This document shows positions 52,120-61,410 of a DNA stretch of 64,000 nucleotides, piece after piece. Location: positions 1,116,001 through 1,180,000 of the forward strand of contig NZ_CP040871.1 in assembly GCF_006337105.1 (NCBI RefSeq), in the 5' to 3' direction. Under the pieces are notes generated by a model. The model made no database searches and was not told where the DNA came from. It was given only the letters and a program-made list of their open reading frames with translations. Positions within the stretch are counted from its first letter, which is position 1. Each line of letters begins with the position of its first letter. The stretch is from Thermomonas aquatica. Lineage in GTDB: Bacteria > Pseudomonadota > Gammaproteobacteria > Xanthomonadales > Xanthomonadaceae. A program made the translations under genes and the position numbers.

Positions 52120-53988
52120 ATGCGAATGCGAACACCCGCCAGTCGGTTCCTGCTCGTCAGCCTGATCGTTGCCCTGCTTGCAGGCATTGTGTTCGCACCG
52201 GGCTTGCCCGGCGATTTCGTTTTCGACGACATACCCAACATCGTCAACAACGAGGCCATACAGCTGAAGACGCTGGACGCGGATGCCTTGCTCCGCACGA
52301 TCGCCGCGCCACAACTGTCGGGCAACATGCGGACGTTGCCGACCCTCAGCTTCGCGCTTGATTTCTGGCGAGGCGGCGGCGCCGACCCTGCGGTCTTCAA
52401 GGCCACCAATATCGTCCTCCAGGCGCTCACTGCCTGCGTACTGGCCTGGCTCTTCCGCAGCCTGCTGCTGATCGCGGGGGTGCGCGAGGAACAGGCGCGA
52501 TGGCAGGCGGGGGCGCTCGCGTTGGCCTGGGCCGTACACCCCTTGCAGGTGTCCTCCGTGCTCTACGTAGTGCAACGCATGCAGACGATGAGCACGCTGT
52601 TCGTGGTGCTGGCGCTCCTGGCCTACCTGAAGGCACGACGCGCGCAGATCGATGGCCGTCCTGCACGGACGGCGATGTTGACCACCTTCTTCCTGTGGGT
52701 GCTGGCCATGGGGTGCAAGGAAGACGCGGTTTTGCTGCCCGCGTATACGCTTGCCCTGGAATTGACCGTACTGCGCTTCCAAGCGGCCGACATGCGCACC
52801 TCGGGCATCCTGCGCCGCGGCTACATGATCGCGACACTGGCCGGAACCGCAGCCTACCTCTTCATAGTGGTTCCTCATTTCTGGCAGTGGGATGCCTATC
52901 CGGGACGAGACTTCTCCACATGGGAGCGCTTGCTCACCCAGGCGAGAGTGCTCTGCATGTACGGGTGGCAAATCCTGCTGCCCATGCCGCAACACATGCC
53001 CTTCTACTACGACTGGCTGGAGCCCTCGCGGGGCCTGCTGCAACCATGGACGACCTTGCCTGCCATCGCAGCGCTTGCGGCATTGCTGGCCGTGGCATGG
53101 CGGCTGCGCGTGCGCCGCCCGCTTTTTGCCCTAGGCGTATTCCTGTTCTTCAGCGCGCACTTCATCGCGAGCAACGTGGTTGGGCTGGAACTGGCATTCG
53201 AGCACCGCAATCACTTCGCCCTGGTCGGCGCCGTGCTGGCGATCGGTAGCGCGCTGGCGGGCGCAGGCGAACGCCTGCGGATCCGCCGGTCCGCGCAGGC
53301 CGCCCTGTGCGCCGCCCTGCTGCTCGCGTTGGGCGGCGCCGATGCCCTGCGCGCCCATGATTGGCGCAGCAGGATGGCGCTCGCCGAGGCAAGCACGAAG
53401 ATCGCTCCGCATTCCGCGCGCGCCTGGATCCTGTTGTGCGCGGGGCGCTATGAGGCAGGTGGCGGCGCCGTCGGAGGCAACCCGTTTCTGGACGAAGCGA
53501 TCGACGCCTGCAGCAAAGGCGCGCAGCTCGCCCCGTATGCGCTCAACAACCCGATGTTGCTGGTCGTGCTGAAGACGCTGCGCGGCGACGTGGAGCCGCA
53601 GGATTGGGCACGGCTGCAGCACAGGATCGAAACGGTAGACATGAGCCTCGACAATCGCCGGGCACCGCTGATCCTCACCCACAACGCGCGCGAAGGCGTG
53701 AAGCTCGACAAACAGGGCATGTTGAAGGCCCTTTCCACCCTGCTCCGCAGGGCGCCGCTGAAGCCCTTCGAACTCGCCTCGATCAGCTACTTCATCATGA
53801 ACGACCTCGGTGAACCCGACACGGCGCTCCCGTTCTTCATCCAAGCCATCGAGGCGGTTCCCCCGTACGATCCATTCCCCGCGCAACTTGCCGCCGAACT
53901 CAGGGCCAAGGGCAGGCCGGACCTGGCCGCGACGATCGAACAGCTCGGCACTGCCAGGCGCGGCCTGCCTGGCGAGGCAGGCAACTGA
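52120..53988 (+). CDS. GT-C membrane glycosyltransferase-like protein with TPR tail (TMTC/PMT-like)
   Basis: Integral membrane protein of 622 residues. One N-terminal helix, then a first periplasmic loop with GDFVFDDIPNIVNN, the acidic Asp-Asp position typical of GT-C enzymes of the PMT/TMTC type. About nine further helices follow up to residue 410 (motifs AVHPLQVSSVLYVVQR, AMGCKEDAVLLPAY, LELAFEHRNHFALVG). The last 200 residues are soluble with TPR-like helices. Related proteins transfer sugars from polyprenyl carriers to proteins. Directly following two pilins, the best guess is pilin O-glycosylation, as for TfpO/PilO in other bacteria, but that is inference. Confidence 0.65.
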   Translation: MRMRTPASRFLLVSLIVALLAGIVFAPGLPGDFVFDDIPNIVNNEAIQLKTLDADALLRTIAAPQLSGNMRTLPTLSFALDFWRGGGADPAVFKATNIVLQALTACVLAWLFRSLLLIAGVREEQARWQAGALALAWAVHPLQVSSVLYVVQRMQTMSTLFVVLALLAYLKARRAQIDGRPARTAMLTTFFLWVLAMGCKEDAVLLPAYTLALELTVLRFQAADMRTSGILRRGYMIATLAGTAAYLFIVVPHFWQWDAYPGRDFSTWERLLTQARVLCMYGWQILLPMPQHMPFYYDWLEPSRGLLQPWTTLPAIAALAALLAVAWRLRVRRPLFALGVFLFFSAHFIASNVVGLELAFEHRNHFALVGAVLAIGSALAGAGERLRIRRSAQAALCAALLLALGGADALRAHDWRSRMALAEASTKIAPHSARAWILLCAGRYEAGGGAVGGNPFLDEAIDACSKGAQLAPYALNNPMLLVVLKTLRGDVEPQDWARLQHRIETVDMSLDNRRAPLILTHNAREGVKLDKQGMLKALSTLLRRAPLKPFELASISYFIMNDLGEPDTALPFFIQAIEAVPPYDPFPAQLAAELRAKGRPDLAATIEQLGTARRGLPGEAGN

Positions 53989-54106
53989 AGGACGCTGCTA
54001 GAGGAAACCCGAAGCAGCATACTATCCGTCACGGCAAGCGGGCCCATCCCTGCGGTCCGACCCGACATCATCCTTCGGCGCCCCCGACACAAACGCACCT
54101 TCCCAC

Positions 54107-54877
54107 ATGAAAGCAGTCATCCTCGCCGGCGGCCTCGGCACCCGCATCAGTGAAGAAACCACGGTGCGCCCCAAGCCAATGGTCGAGATCGGCGGCATGC
54201 CGGTGCTCTGGCACATCCTCAAGGCCTACTCGCACCACGGCATCAACGACTTCGTCATCTGCCTTGGATACAAGGGCTACATGATCAAGGAGTACTTCGC
54301 CAACTATTTCCTGCACATGTCGGACGTCACTTTCGACATGCGCACGAACCAGCTGGAAGTGCACGAAAAACACGCCGAACCGTGGCGCGTGACGCTGGTA
54401 GACACTGGCATCGGGACGCAGACCGGCGGGCGCCTCAAGCGGGTACGCCCATATCTGGATGACGAGGCATTCTTCTTCACCTACGGCGATGGCGTCTCCG
54501 ACATCGACATCGGCGCCGAACTTGCGTTCCATCGAGACAAGGGCACGTTGGCCACCATGTGCGCAGTACAGCCACCGGGACGGTTCGGCGCCATCGACAT
54601 CGACGGCCATCGCATCACTCGCTTCGAGGAAAAGCCGGTTGGCGACGGCAGCTGGGTCAACGGTGGCTACTTCGTGCTGGAGCCCGGGGCGCTCGATTAC
54701 ATCGACGACGACGACACCATCTGGGAGCGCGCGCCGCTGGAACGGCTCGCCCACGATGGGCAGCTCTCGGCATATACGCATCGCGGGTTCTGGCACCCCA
54801 TGGATACCCTACGCGACAAGCACAAACTCGAAGACCTCTGGCAAACCGGGCAGGCGCCGTGGAAAGTGTGGCCTTGA
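54107..54877 (+). CDS. rfbF: Glucose-1-phosphate cytidylyltransferase
   Basis: Makes CDP-glucose from CTP and glucose-1-phosphate, the entry to CDP-6-deoxyhexoses. N-terminal nucleotide-binding [27 protein letters not shown], Asp of [10 protein letters not shown] binding Mg, and NGGYFVLEP. 256 residues. First gene of the polysaccharide cluster; the 118 bases upstream hold no clear promoter, only a 6-bp inverted repeat (GCTGCT/AGCAGC). Confidence 0.95.
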   Translation: MKAVILAGGLGTRISEETTVRPKPMVEIGGMPVLWHILKAYSHHGINDFVICLGYKGYMIKEYFANYFLHMSDVTFDMRTNQLEVHEKHAEPWRVTLVDTGIGTQTGGRLKRVRPYLDDEAFFFTYGDGVSDIDIGAELAFHRDKGTLATMCAVQPPGRFGAIDIDGHRITRFEEKPVGDGSWVNGGYFVLEPGALDYIDDDDTIWERAPLERLAHDGQLSAYTHRGFWHPMDTLRDKHKLEDLWQTGQAPWKVWP

Positions 54878-55950
54878 CCGGGTTTGGCGGCTTCTACGCC
54901 GGCAAGCGCGTACTGATCACCGGCCACACCGGGTTCAAGGGCTCGTGGCTCGCGCTGTGGCTGCGTGCACTCGGCGCCAAGGTCGCCGGCCTGGCGCTCG
55001 CGCCCGAGACCAGCCCGGCGCACTGGACCCTGCTTGGGCTCGATGGCATCGCCGACCACCGCGTCGACGTGCGCGATCCGCTGGCGGTTCACGCGGTCAT
55101 GCAAGGCCATCGCCCGGACATCGTGTTCCATCTTGCCGCGCAACCGCTGGTGCGCCGAAGCTACCGCGAACCCGAGGCGACGTTTTCCACCAACGTCACC
55201 GGGCTGATCCATCTGTTCGAAGCCGTGCGTGCCTGCGATGCCGTTCGCGTGCTGGTCAACGCCACCACCGACAAGGTATATGCCGAGCACGCCGGCGGGA
55301 GCGGCTACGTGGAAACCGATCCACTGGGTGGCCACGACCCCTACAGCAGCTCCAAGGCCTGCGCGGAACTTGTGTCGGACTGCTACCGCAGGAGTTTTTT
55401 CGACACCGGCGGCGGCGTGCGCATCGCCACGGCCCGTGCCGGCAACGTGATCGGCGGCGGCGATTGGGCCGAGGACCGGCTGGTGCCGGATCTAGTCCGC
55501 GCCGCGGCCTCGGGACGGGCGCTGAAGATCCGCAACCCGCACGCCATCCGCCCTTGGCAACACGTGCTGGAGCCCCTGTCGGGCTACCTGTGCCTGGCGC
55601 AGCGCCTGTGGAACGACGCAAGCCTCGCCGGGCCCTGGAATTTCGGACCTGGTCCCGCTGGGGAAATCAGCGTGCAGTCGCTGGTCGAGCGGCTCGCGGC
55701 GCACTGGAACGCCATCGGCATCGAGCCCGATGGCGGTGCGCACCCGCACGAGGCCGCCACCTTGCGGCTCGACACCGGCAAGGCCCGCTTGCACCTGGCA
55801 TGGCGGCCGGTCTGGGACATCGAAGCAACGCTCGCGCGGACCGCCGCGTGGTACCGCGGCTTCCACGATCGCGCCCGCGTGGACAGCGCGGATGACCTGT
55901 CCGCCTACATCGACGATGCGCGACGACGCGGGCTGGAGTGGGCAACGTGA
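54868..55950 (+). CDS. rfbG: CDP-glucose 4,6-dehydratase
   Basis: Short-chain dehydrogenase-type enzyme giving CDP-4-keto-6-deoxyglucose. NAD-binding [16 protein letters not shown], then [18 protein letters not shown] and the catalytic YxxxK in [23 protein letters not shown] is typical of RfbG. About 360 residues. The start is ambiguous: GTG at 54859 or 54868, or TTG at 54874, which overlaps the rfbF TGA and has GGAAAG at a better distance. I list the GTG at 54868. Confidence 0.92.
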   Translation: MALTGFGGFYAGKRVLITGHTGFKGSWLALWLRALGAKVAGLALAPETSPAHWTLLGLDGIADHRVDVRDPLAVHAVMQGHRPDIVFHLAAQPLVRRSYREPEATFSTNVTGLIHLFEAVRACDAVRVLVNATTDKVYAEHAGGSGYVETDPLGGHDPYSSSKACAELVSDCYRRSFFDTGGGVRIATARAGNVIGGGDWAEDRLVPDLVRAAASGRALKIRNPHAIRPWQHVLEPLSGYLCLAQRLWNDASLAGPWNFGPGPAGEISVQSLVERLAAHWNAIGIEPDGGAHPHEAATLRLDTGKARLHLAWRPVWDIEATLARTAAWYRGFHDRARVDSADDLSAYIDDARRRGLEWAT

Positions 55951-56498
55951 AGTTGCATCCCACGCCGCTGGCAGGCATGCATGAAATCGAGCTCACGCCC
56001 ACGGGCGATGCGCGCGGCCGTTTCACGCGCCTGTTCTGCGAAAGGGAATTCGCCGACATCCGCCCCGGGCTGCACTTCACACAGGTCAACTTCTCGGAAA
56101 CCCGTGGTCGCGGCATCGTCCGCGGACTGCATTACCAAACGCCTCCAGCGATGGAAGCCAAGCTCATCCGCTGCCTGCGTGGCCGTGTGTTCGACGTGGC
56201 GGTGGACTTGCGCGCCGGCTCGCCCACCTTCCTGCACTGGCATGCCATGGAATTGGGCGGGGACAATGACCGAGCCGTCTTCATTCCCGAGGGTTTCGCC
56301 CATGGGTTCCAGACACTGAGCGACGAGGCCGACCTCCTGTACATGCACACTGCACCCTGGACCCCGGAATGCGAGGCCGGCATCCGCCACGACGACCCGC
56401 GCCTGGCGATCGCCTGGCCACTGCCTGCGACCGGGTTGTCGACGCGCGACCTGGGCTATGCGCACATCGGCGATGGCTTCGAAGGGTGGCGCCCGTGA
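55947..56498 (+). CDS. rfbC: dTDP-4-dehydrorhamnose 3,5-epimerase family protein
   Basis: Cupin-fold sugar epimerase, 183 residues. RGIVRGLHYQTPPAMEAKLIRC contains the catalytic His (first base), and FIPEGFAHGFQTLSDEADLLYMHT has the conserved Tyr/His region. Here the substrate is expected to be CDP-4-keto-6-deoxyglucose; 3-, 5- or 3,5-epimerisation cannot be decided. Start at GTG 55947, overlapping the rfbG stop (GTGA), with GGAG eight bases upstream. Confidence 0.87.
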   Translation: MKLHPTPLAGMHEIELTPTGDARGRFTRLFCEREFADIRPGLHFTQVNFSETRGRGIVRGLHYQTPPAMEAKLIRCLRGRVFDVAVDLRAGSPTFLHWHAMELGGDNDRAVFIPEGFAHGFQTLSDEADLLYMHTAPWTPECEAGIRHDDPRLAIAWPLPATGLSTRDLGYAHIGDGFEGWRP

Positions 56499-57718
56499 AG
56501 TGCCGCTTCTGCCACTCGCCGCTGCACGACGTGTTCCTGGACCTTGGCAGCGCACCGCCCTCCAACGCGTTCCTGCGGGCAGAAGACCTCGATGCGCCCG
56601 AGGCCTGGTACCCGCTCAAGCTCCACGCCTGCGGCCATTGCCACCTGGTGCAGGTGGACGAAGTACAACGGCACGATGCGCTGTTCTCCGGCGACTACGT
56701 GTACTTCTCTTCGTACTCGCGCAGCTGGCTCGAGCACGCCGCACGCTACGTCGAGCACGCCGCCGAACGACTGCGGCTGGGTCCGCAGAGCCAGGTCGTG
56801 GAGATCGCCTCCAACGACGGCTACCTGTTGCAGTACGTCAAGGCGCGGAACATTCCCTGTGTCGGCATCGAGCCCACCGCCAGCACGGCGGCGGCGGCAC
56901 GCGAGCGCGGCATCGAGACCATGGAACAGTTCTTCGGCCAGCGCTTCGCGGGAGAGTTCGTGGCATCCCGCGGCAAGGCGGACCTGGCCATCGCCAACAA
57001 CGTGCTGGCCCACGTGCCGGGGATCAACGATTTCGTCGCGGGCCTCTCGATCATCCTTGCCCCGCAAGGCACCATCACGATCGAGTTCCCCCACCTGATG
57101 CAACTGCTCGCGCAGCGCCAGTTCGACACCGTCTACCACGAGCACTTCTCGTATCTTTCGTTGCACACCGTGCGGCGGATCCTCGCCGCGCACGGCCTGC
57201 GCATCTGGGACGTCGAACAGCTCGGCACGCATGGCGGCTCGCTGCGCCTGTGGGCCTGCCACCGCGAGGCCAGCCATCCCGAGACCCCGGCCGTCGCCGC
57301 ATTGCTCGAGGAGGAGCGGGCTGCCGGCATGCTGGACCCGTCCCGATACCGCGGCTTCCAGCCACTGGCCGATGCGATCAAGAACGACTTCCTCGCCTTC
57401 CTCTTGGACTGCAAGCGCGAGGGCAAGCTGGTGGCGGGGTACGGCGCCGCCGCCAAGGGCAACACCCTGCTCAACTACGCCGGCGTGCGGCCGGACCTGC
57501 TTGGCTATGTCGTCGATGCCTCGCCGCACAAGCAGGGCCGCTACCTGCCAGGCTCGCGCATCCCGGTGGTCGCCGAAACGCGGATCCGCGAAACCCGCCC
57601 CGACTTCGTGGTGATACTGCCCTGGAACCTGCGCGAGGAAATCACCTCGCAGTTGGCGTACATCGGCGAATGGGGCGGGAAATTCGTCACCGCGGTCCCG
57701 CAACTGGAAGTGTCATGA
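56495..57718 (+). CDS. Sugar C-methyltransferase (class I SAM, zinc-binding)
   Basis: 407 residues. Residues 1-60 bind zinc (KCRFCHS, then LHACGHCHLVQV); the SAM domain follows (VEIASNDGYLLQYV), then a C-terminal Rossmann-like domain (GYGAAAKGNTLLNYAG) as in the NovU/TylC3 C-3 and C-5 methyltransferases of deoxysugars. FDTVYHEHFSYLSLHTV carries the His residues near the active site of this family. Start GTG 56495 overlaps the upstream stop. Predicted to add a branching methyl to the CDP-4-keto sugar. Confidence 0.9.
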   Translation: MKCRFCHSPLHDVFLDLGSAPPSNAFLRAEDLDAPEAWYPLKLHACGHCHLVQVDEVQRHDALFSGDYVYFSSYSRSWLEHAARYVEHAAERLRLGPQSQVVEIASNDGYLLQYVKARNIPCVGIEPTASTAAAARERGIETMEQFFGQRFAGEFVASRGKADLAIANNVLAHVPGINDFVAGLSIILAPQGTITIEFPHLMQLLAQRQFDTVYHEHFSYLSLHTVRRILAAHGLRIWDVEQLGTHGGSLRLWACHREASHPETPAVAALLEEERAAGMLDPSRYRGFQPLADAIKNDFLAFLLDCKREGKLVAGYGAAAKGNTLLNYAGVRPDLLGYVVDASPHKQGRYLPGSRIPVVAETRIRETRPDFVVILPWNLREEITSQLAYIGEWGGKFVTAVPQLEVS

Positions 57719-58839
57719 ACGCCCACGCCCCGAGCGACCGCATCTATTACACCAAGCCCTCGATCTCGGCGCTGGAGATCGGCTACGCCAACGATGCCGT
57801 CGCCAATGGCTGGGGCGAGCGCTGCTACGAATACATCGAACGCTTCGAACGGCTGTTCAAGCAACACCTCGGCGTGCGCCACGCCATCGCCACTTCCAGC
57901 GCCACCGGCGCCCTCCACATGGGCATGGCGGGACTCGGCATCGGGCCCGGCGACGAAGTGATCCTCGCCGACATCAACTGGATCGCCTCCGTGGTGCCCA
58001 TCGTGCACCTCGGCGCAAAACCGGTGTTGGTCGACGTGCTGCCGGACAGCTGGTGCATCGATCCGGCCGCCGTGGAAGCCGCGATCACGTCGCGGACCAA
58101 GGCGATCCTCGCCGTCCACCTCTACGGCAACCTCTGCGACATCGACGCGCTCGCGGCGATCGCGGACAGGCACGGGTTGCACCTCATCGAGGACGCCGCC
58201 GAGGCGATCGGCTCGGCCTGGCATGGTCGACGGGCCGGTTCGATGGGCGCATTCGGCGCATTCTCGTTCCACGGCACCAAGACCATCACCACCGGCGAAG
58301 GAGGCCTTTTCGTCACCGACGACGATGCGCTGTACGAACGCGTGCTCACGCTGTCGAACCACGGCCGCGCACGCGGCGAAACGCGGCAATTCTGGCCGGA
58401 ACGCATCGGCTTCAAGTACAAGATGTCGAACGTGCAGGCAGCGATCGGCTGCGGGCAGCTGGAGCGGATCGATGAACTGATCGCGGGGAAGCGGCGCGTG
58501 TTCGAAGGCTATCGCACCGAGCTTGAAGGGCTGCCACTGCGCATGAACCCGGAACCCGCGGGCACGGTCAACGGTTACTGGATGCCGACCATCGTCGCAG
58601 ACGCACCCTTCGACCGGGAAGCGCTGATTGCCCGGTTCAAGGCGGACAACATCGACGGGCGGGTGTTCTTCTGGCCTCTTTCGTCCCTGCCGATGTTTGA
58701 TCATCAGCCGCAACACCACGTCAGTCACGCACTTGCTCGGTGTTCGCTGAACCTACCCAGCTACCATGACCTCACGTGCGCACAGATCGCGCGCGTCGCC
58801 GGACATGTGATCAAGCACCTCGGCCGGAGCCCGCGATGA
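57715..58839 (+). CDS. DegT/DnrJ/EryC1 sugar aminotransferase (perosamine synthetase-like)
   Basis: PLP-dependent sugar aminotransferase, 374 residues. The cofactor lysine is present in SFHGTKTITTGEGG (Lys about 189), which excludes the RfbH-type dehydrases where it is His. Other family marks: ATSSATGALHMGMAGLG, VHLYGNLCDIDAL, EDAAEAIGS. Transfers an amino group from glutamate to a keto-sugar nucleotide. Start ATG 57715 overlaps the methyltransferase stop. Confidence 0.92.
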   Translation: MNAHAPSDRIYYTKPSISALEIGYANDAVANGWGERCYEYIERFERLFKQHLGVRHAIATSSATGALHMGMAGLGIGPGDEVILADINWIASVVPIVHLGAKPVLVDVLPDSWCIDPAAVEAAITSRTKAILAVHLYGNLCDIDALAAIADRHGLHLIEDAAEAIGSAWHGRRAGSMGAFGAFSFHGTKTITTGEGGLFVTDDDALYERVLTLSNHGRARGETRQFWPERIGFKYKMSNVQAAIGCGQLERIDELIAGKRRVFEGYRTELEGLPLRMNPEPAGTVNGYWMPTIVADAPFDREALIARFKADNIDGRVFFWPLSSLPMFDHQPQHHVSHALARCSLNLPSYHDLTCAQIARVAGHVIKHLGRSPR

Positions 58840-59681
58840 ATTCGACGCCACTGTCCGCCGTCCAGCTAGACGCGTTCCGGCGCGACGGCCTGCTGGTGGT
58901 ACCCGGCTTCTACGATGCGCGCACCCAATTGCTGCCCATCCAACGCGCGATCCACCACGTGATCGGCCAGGTGATGCTGCGCCACGGAATTCGCGACGAA
59001 CGCGCGCCGTTCGATGCGGGAAATTTCGACGACGGCTACGCCGCGCTCATCGCCATCGATCGTTCATGGGGTAGCGAGGTTTACGACGCAGTAAAGCAGA
59101 TCCCGGCGTTCATCCGCCTGCTCGCCGACTTGCGCCATGAGCGGGTGTTCGCGCAATTGCGGCCCGGCTCGGCGCCCGCCATCGCCGCTGGCGGCTACGG
59201 CATCCGCATCGACAATCCCGCGGAAGACCGTTTCCGCGCCGAGTGGCACCAGGAATATCCAGCGCAACTGCGCAGTCTCGACGGACTGGTCTTCTGGAGC
59301 CCGCTGCGAGCGGTAACGGAAGAACTCGGCCCGGTGCGTTTTTGCCCCGGCTCCCACTCCAACGGACCGATCCCGGTACTAACCCAACCGGAACCAGGCA
59401 GCGAACGCAGCGGTGCATATGCACTCAGACTACAAGACGAGGAACAGGTGATTGGACGCTATGCCGAGGTCGCACCACTCACCGTCCCTGGCGACTTGGT
59501 ACTAATCGACTTCCTCACGCTGCATGCGTCCGGCTACAACCGGAGCATGCGCCCGCGCTGGTCCATGCAGTTTCGGTACTTCAATTTCAACGAGCCGACC
59601 GGCCGCGCGCACGGCTGGAAAGGCTCGTTCGCCGCTGGCGTCGATTTCCGCCAGATCCACCCCGAACTTTGCGCCGACTGA
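58836..59681 (+). CDS. Phytanoyl-CoA dioxygenase (PhyH) family protein
   Basis: Fe(II)/2-oxoglutarate oxygenase-like protein, 281 residues. LDAFRRDGLLVVPGFYD opens the domain; the metal pair is EWHQEYP (HxE in place of the usual HxD), the distal His is in TLHASGYNRS, and the 2-oxoglutarate Arg may be in RPRWSMQFRY. In a glycan cluster it could hydroxylate a sugar, an N-acyl group or an amino-acid substituent. Overlaps both neighbours. Confidence 0.8.
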   Translation: MNSTPLSAVQLDAFRRDGLLVVPGFYDARTQLLPIQRAIHHVIGQVMLRHGIRDERAPFDAGNFDDGYAALIAIDRSWGSEVYDAVKQIPAFIRLLADLRHERVFAQLRPGSAPAIAAGGYGIRIDNPAEDRFRAEWHQEYPAQLRSLDGLVFWSPLRAVTEELGPVRFCPGSHSNGPIPVLTQPEPGSERSGAYALRLQDEEQVIGRYAEVAPLTVPGDLVLIDFLTLHASGYNRSMRPRWSMQFRYFNFNEPTGRAHGWKGSFAAGVDFRQIHPELCAD

Positions 59682-60859
59682 TGGCCACATCAGATGCCAA
59701 TGCATGCAACGTATGCCGCGCGCCGCTCGGCACGGCACTGTATCGCTCTATCGACGGCCAGTCGCTGACTTCGTTGTGCCGCCAGCACCCTTCCACCACC
59801 GAAGTGTTCGCATGCATGGTGTGCGGGCACCTGCAGACGCGCGCAATCCAGGACATCGACGCATTCTACGACCACGATTACGACATCTTGGTCGACAGCG
59901 AGGAAGAGGATCAGATATACGAGATGCGCGACGGCGCGCCGATATACCGGACTGCGCACCAAGTCCGAGTTCTGCGCGAAACGCTTGGCGACATCGCGGG
60001 ACCCCTGCTGCTGCTCGACTATGGCTGCGCCAAGAGCTCCACCATCCGGACGCTGTGCGCGCAGGAGCCAGGCATCGTGCCGCATCTCTACGATGTCAGC
60101 TCTCGCTACGAGTCATTCTGGAGCACTTTCGTCCCGCGAGAGAACTGCGCGATCAAGCGCACGCCTGCAAGCTGGCAGGAGCGCTTCGACCTGGTCACCT
60201 CGTTCTTTTCGCTTGAACACATCCCCAATGTTGCAGACACGCTGGGCCATATCGCTTCCCTGATGCGCCCGGGCGGTCGGCTCTATGCAGTGGTGCCGAA
60301 CGTACTGACAAACATCGCCGACTTCGTGGTGGTCGACCACTGCAACCACTTCACCGCACCATCCCTCGCGCAGCTTGTCGCGGCAGCCGGGCTGATCACC
60401 GAATGCATCGACGACATGGCGCATCGCGGCGCATTCGTGCTGTTGGCGCGAAAACCCGAAGATGGCCTGACCCCCGCTGCGCCAAACGACCGCGCCGGGG
60501 TCGAACGTGCCTGCACCGAACTTTCCAGCCTGGCCAGCTTCTGGCGCGACGCAGGCGGACGCGTTCGCGAATTCGAGCGCGTGCTACCAATCCAGGCGCA
60601 AGTAGCCATCTACGGCGCCGGGTTCTACGGGGCGTTCCTGCGCTCCAGCCTGGCTTGTCCCGAACGCGTCGCATGCCACCTCGACAACAACCCGTTCCTG
60701 CACGGCCAATCCTTCGACCACAAGCCGATACTGCCGCCCGAACGGCTTCCTGCCGAACTCGACGCGGTATTGATCGGTCTCAATCCGGCGCATGCCCGCC
60801 AGATCATTGCGGATATCCCGGCGCTTGCGCGCCCCGGCCTGAAGCTGTTCTTCCTATGA
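59681..60859 (+). CDS. Class I SAM-dependent methyltransferase with N-terminal zinc ribbon
   Basis: 392 residues with the same plan as the C-methyltransferase upstream, but divergent. Cys pairs ACNVCRAP and FACMVCGHLQ, SAM domain LLLDYGCAKSSTIRTL, a FFSLEHIPNVADTLGHI acceptor segment, and a C-terminal nucleotide-binding-like domain (VAIYGAGFYGAFLRSSL). Probably methylates a sugar or substituent; the position is unknown. ATG 59681 shares one base with the PhyH stop. Confidence 0.82.
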   Translation: MATSDANACNVCRAPLGTALYRSIDGQSLTSLCRQHPSTTEVFACMVCGHLQTRAIQDIDAFYDHDYDILVDSEEEDQIYEMRDGAPIYRTAHQVRVLRETLGDIAGPLLLLDYGCAKSSTIRTLCAQEPGIVPHLYDVSSRYESFWSTFVPRENCAIKRTPASWQERFDLVTSFFSLEHIPNVADTLGHIASLMRPGGRLYAVVPNVLTNIADFVVVDHCNHFTAPSLAQLVAAAGLITECIDDMAHRGAFVLLARKPEDGLTPAAPNDRAGVERACTELSSLASFWRDAGGRVREFERVLPIQAQVAIYGAGFYGAFLRSSLACPERVACHLDNNPFLHGQSFDHKPILPPERLPAELDAVLIGLNPAHARQIIADIPALARPGLKLFFL

Positions 60860-61410
60860 TCGGCCCGATGCTCGAAGGCACAATGCTGCAACTGCGCGGT
60901 TGGCGCGAAGCCGACTTGCCGGCGCTTTCGATACTGCGCAGCGACGTGGAGTTGCAGGCGAAGCTGATGGCACGCGCGCAGCCGAATCCAATCGGGCGCG
61001 TGCGTGAATGGCTGTTGGAACGCGCGAACCAGATCGACCTCTTGCTCTTCGTGATCGCCGCGCGCGATGACGATGCCGTTCTAGGCTATGTGCAAGCCGC
61101 GGCTCTGGACACCTTCCAGGGCCACTGCGAACTTGGGATCTGCCTGTCGCCAGATGCGCAGGGCAGGGGTATCGCTGCTGCGGCAATCGACCTGCTGCAC
61201 AGGTACTTGTTCGACCGATATCGCATTCGCAAGGTTGGCTTGCGGGTACGCGCAGACAACGCGCGCGCCATCGCCTTCTATCGCCGTGAAGGTTATCTCG
61301 AAGTCGGCCGACTCGCGGGTCACTACCGCGAGGACGAGGCCTATATCGACGTGATCCTGATGGAGCGCTTCCTATCCGACGCGGCAGCTGCACCGGTTTC
61401 GTCGGAATGA
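60856..61410 (+). CDS. GNAT family N-acetyltransferase
   Basis: 184 residues. Acetyl-CoA loop in SPDAQGRGIAAAAIDLL and the second half VRADNARAIAFYRREGYLEVGRLAGHYRE are typical of the RimJ/RimL and WecD-like branch. Directly after an aminotransferase it probably acylates the 4-amino (or 3-amino) group of the sugar nucleotide. ATG overlaps the stop of the preceding gene. Confidence 0.87.
   Translation: MIGPMLEGTMLQLRGWREADLPALSILRSDVELQAKLMARAQPNPIGRVREWLLERANQIDLLLFVIAARDDDAVLGYVQAAALDTFQGHCELGICLSPDAQGRGIAAAAIDLLHRYLFDRYRIRKVGLRVRADNARAIAFYRREGYLEVGRLAGHYREDEAYIDVILMERFLSDAAAAPVSSE

Noticed and set aside
57715..58839. Identification of the aminotransferase as RfbH (CDP-4-keto-6-deoxyglucose 3-dehydrase)
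   Set aside because: RfbH has His in place of the PLP lysine and an iron-sulfur cluster; here Lys is present in HGTKTITTGEGG and no cysteine cluster is seen.
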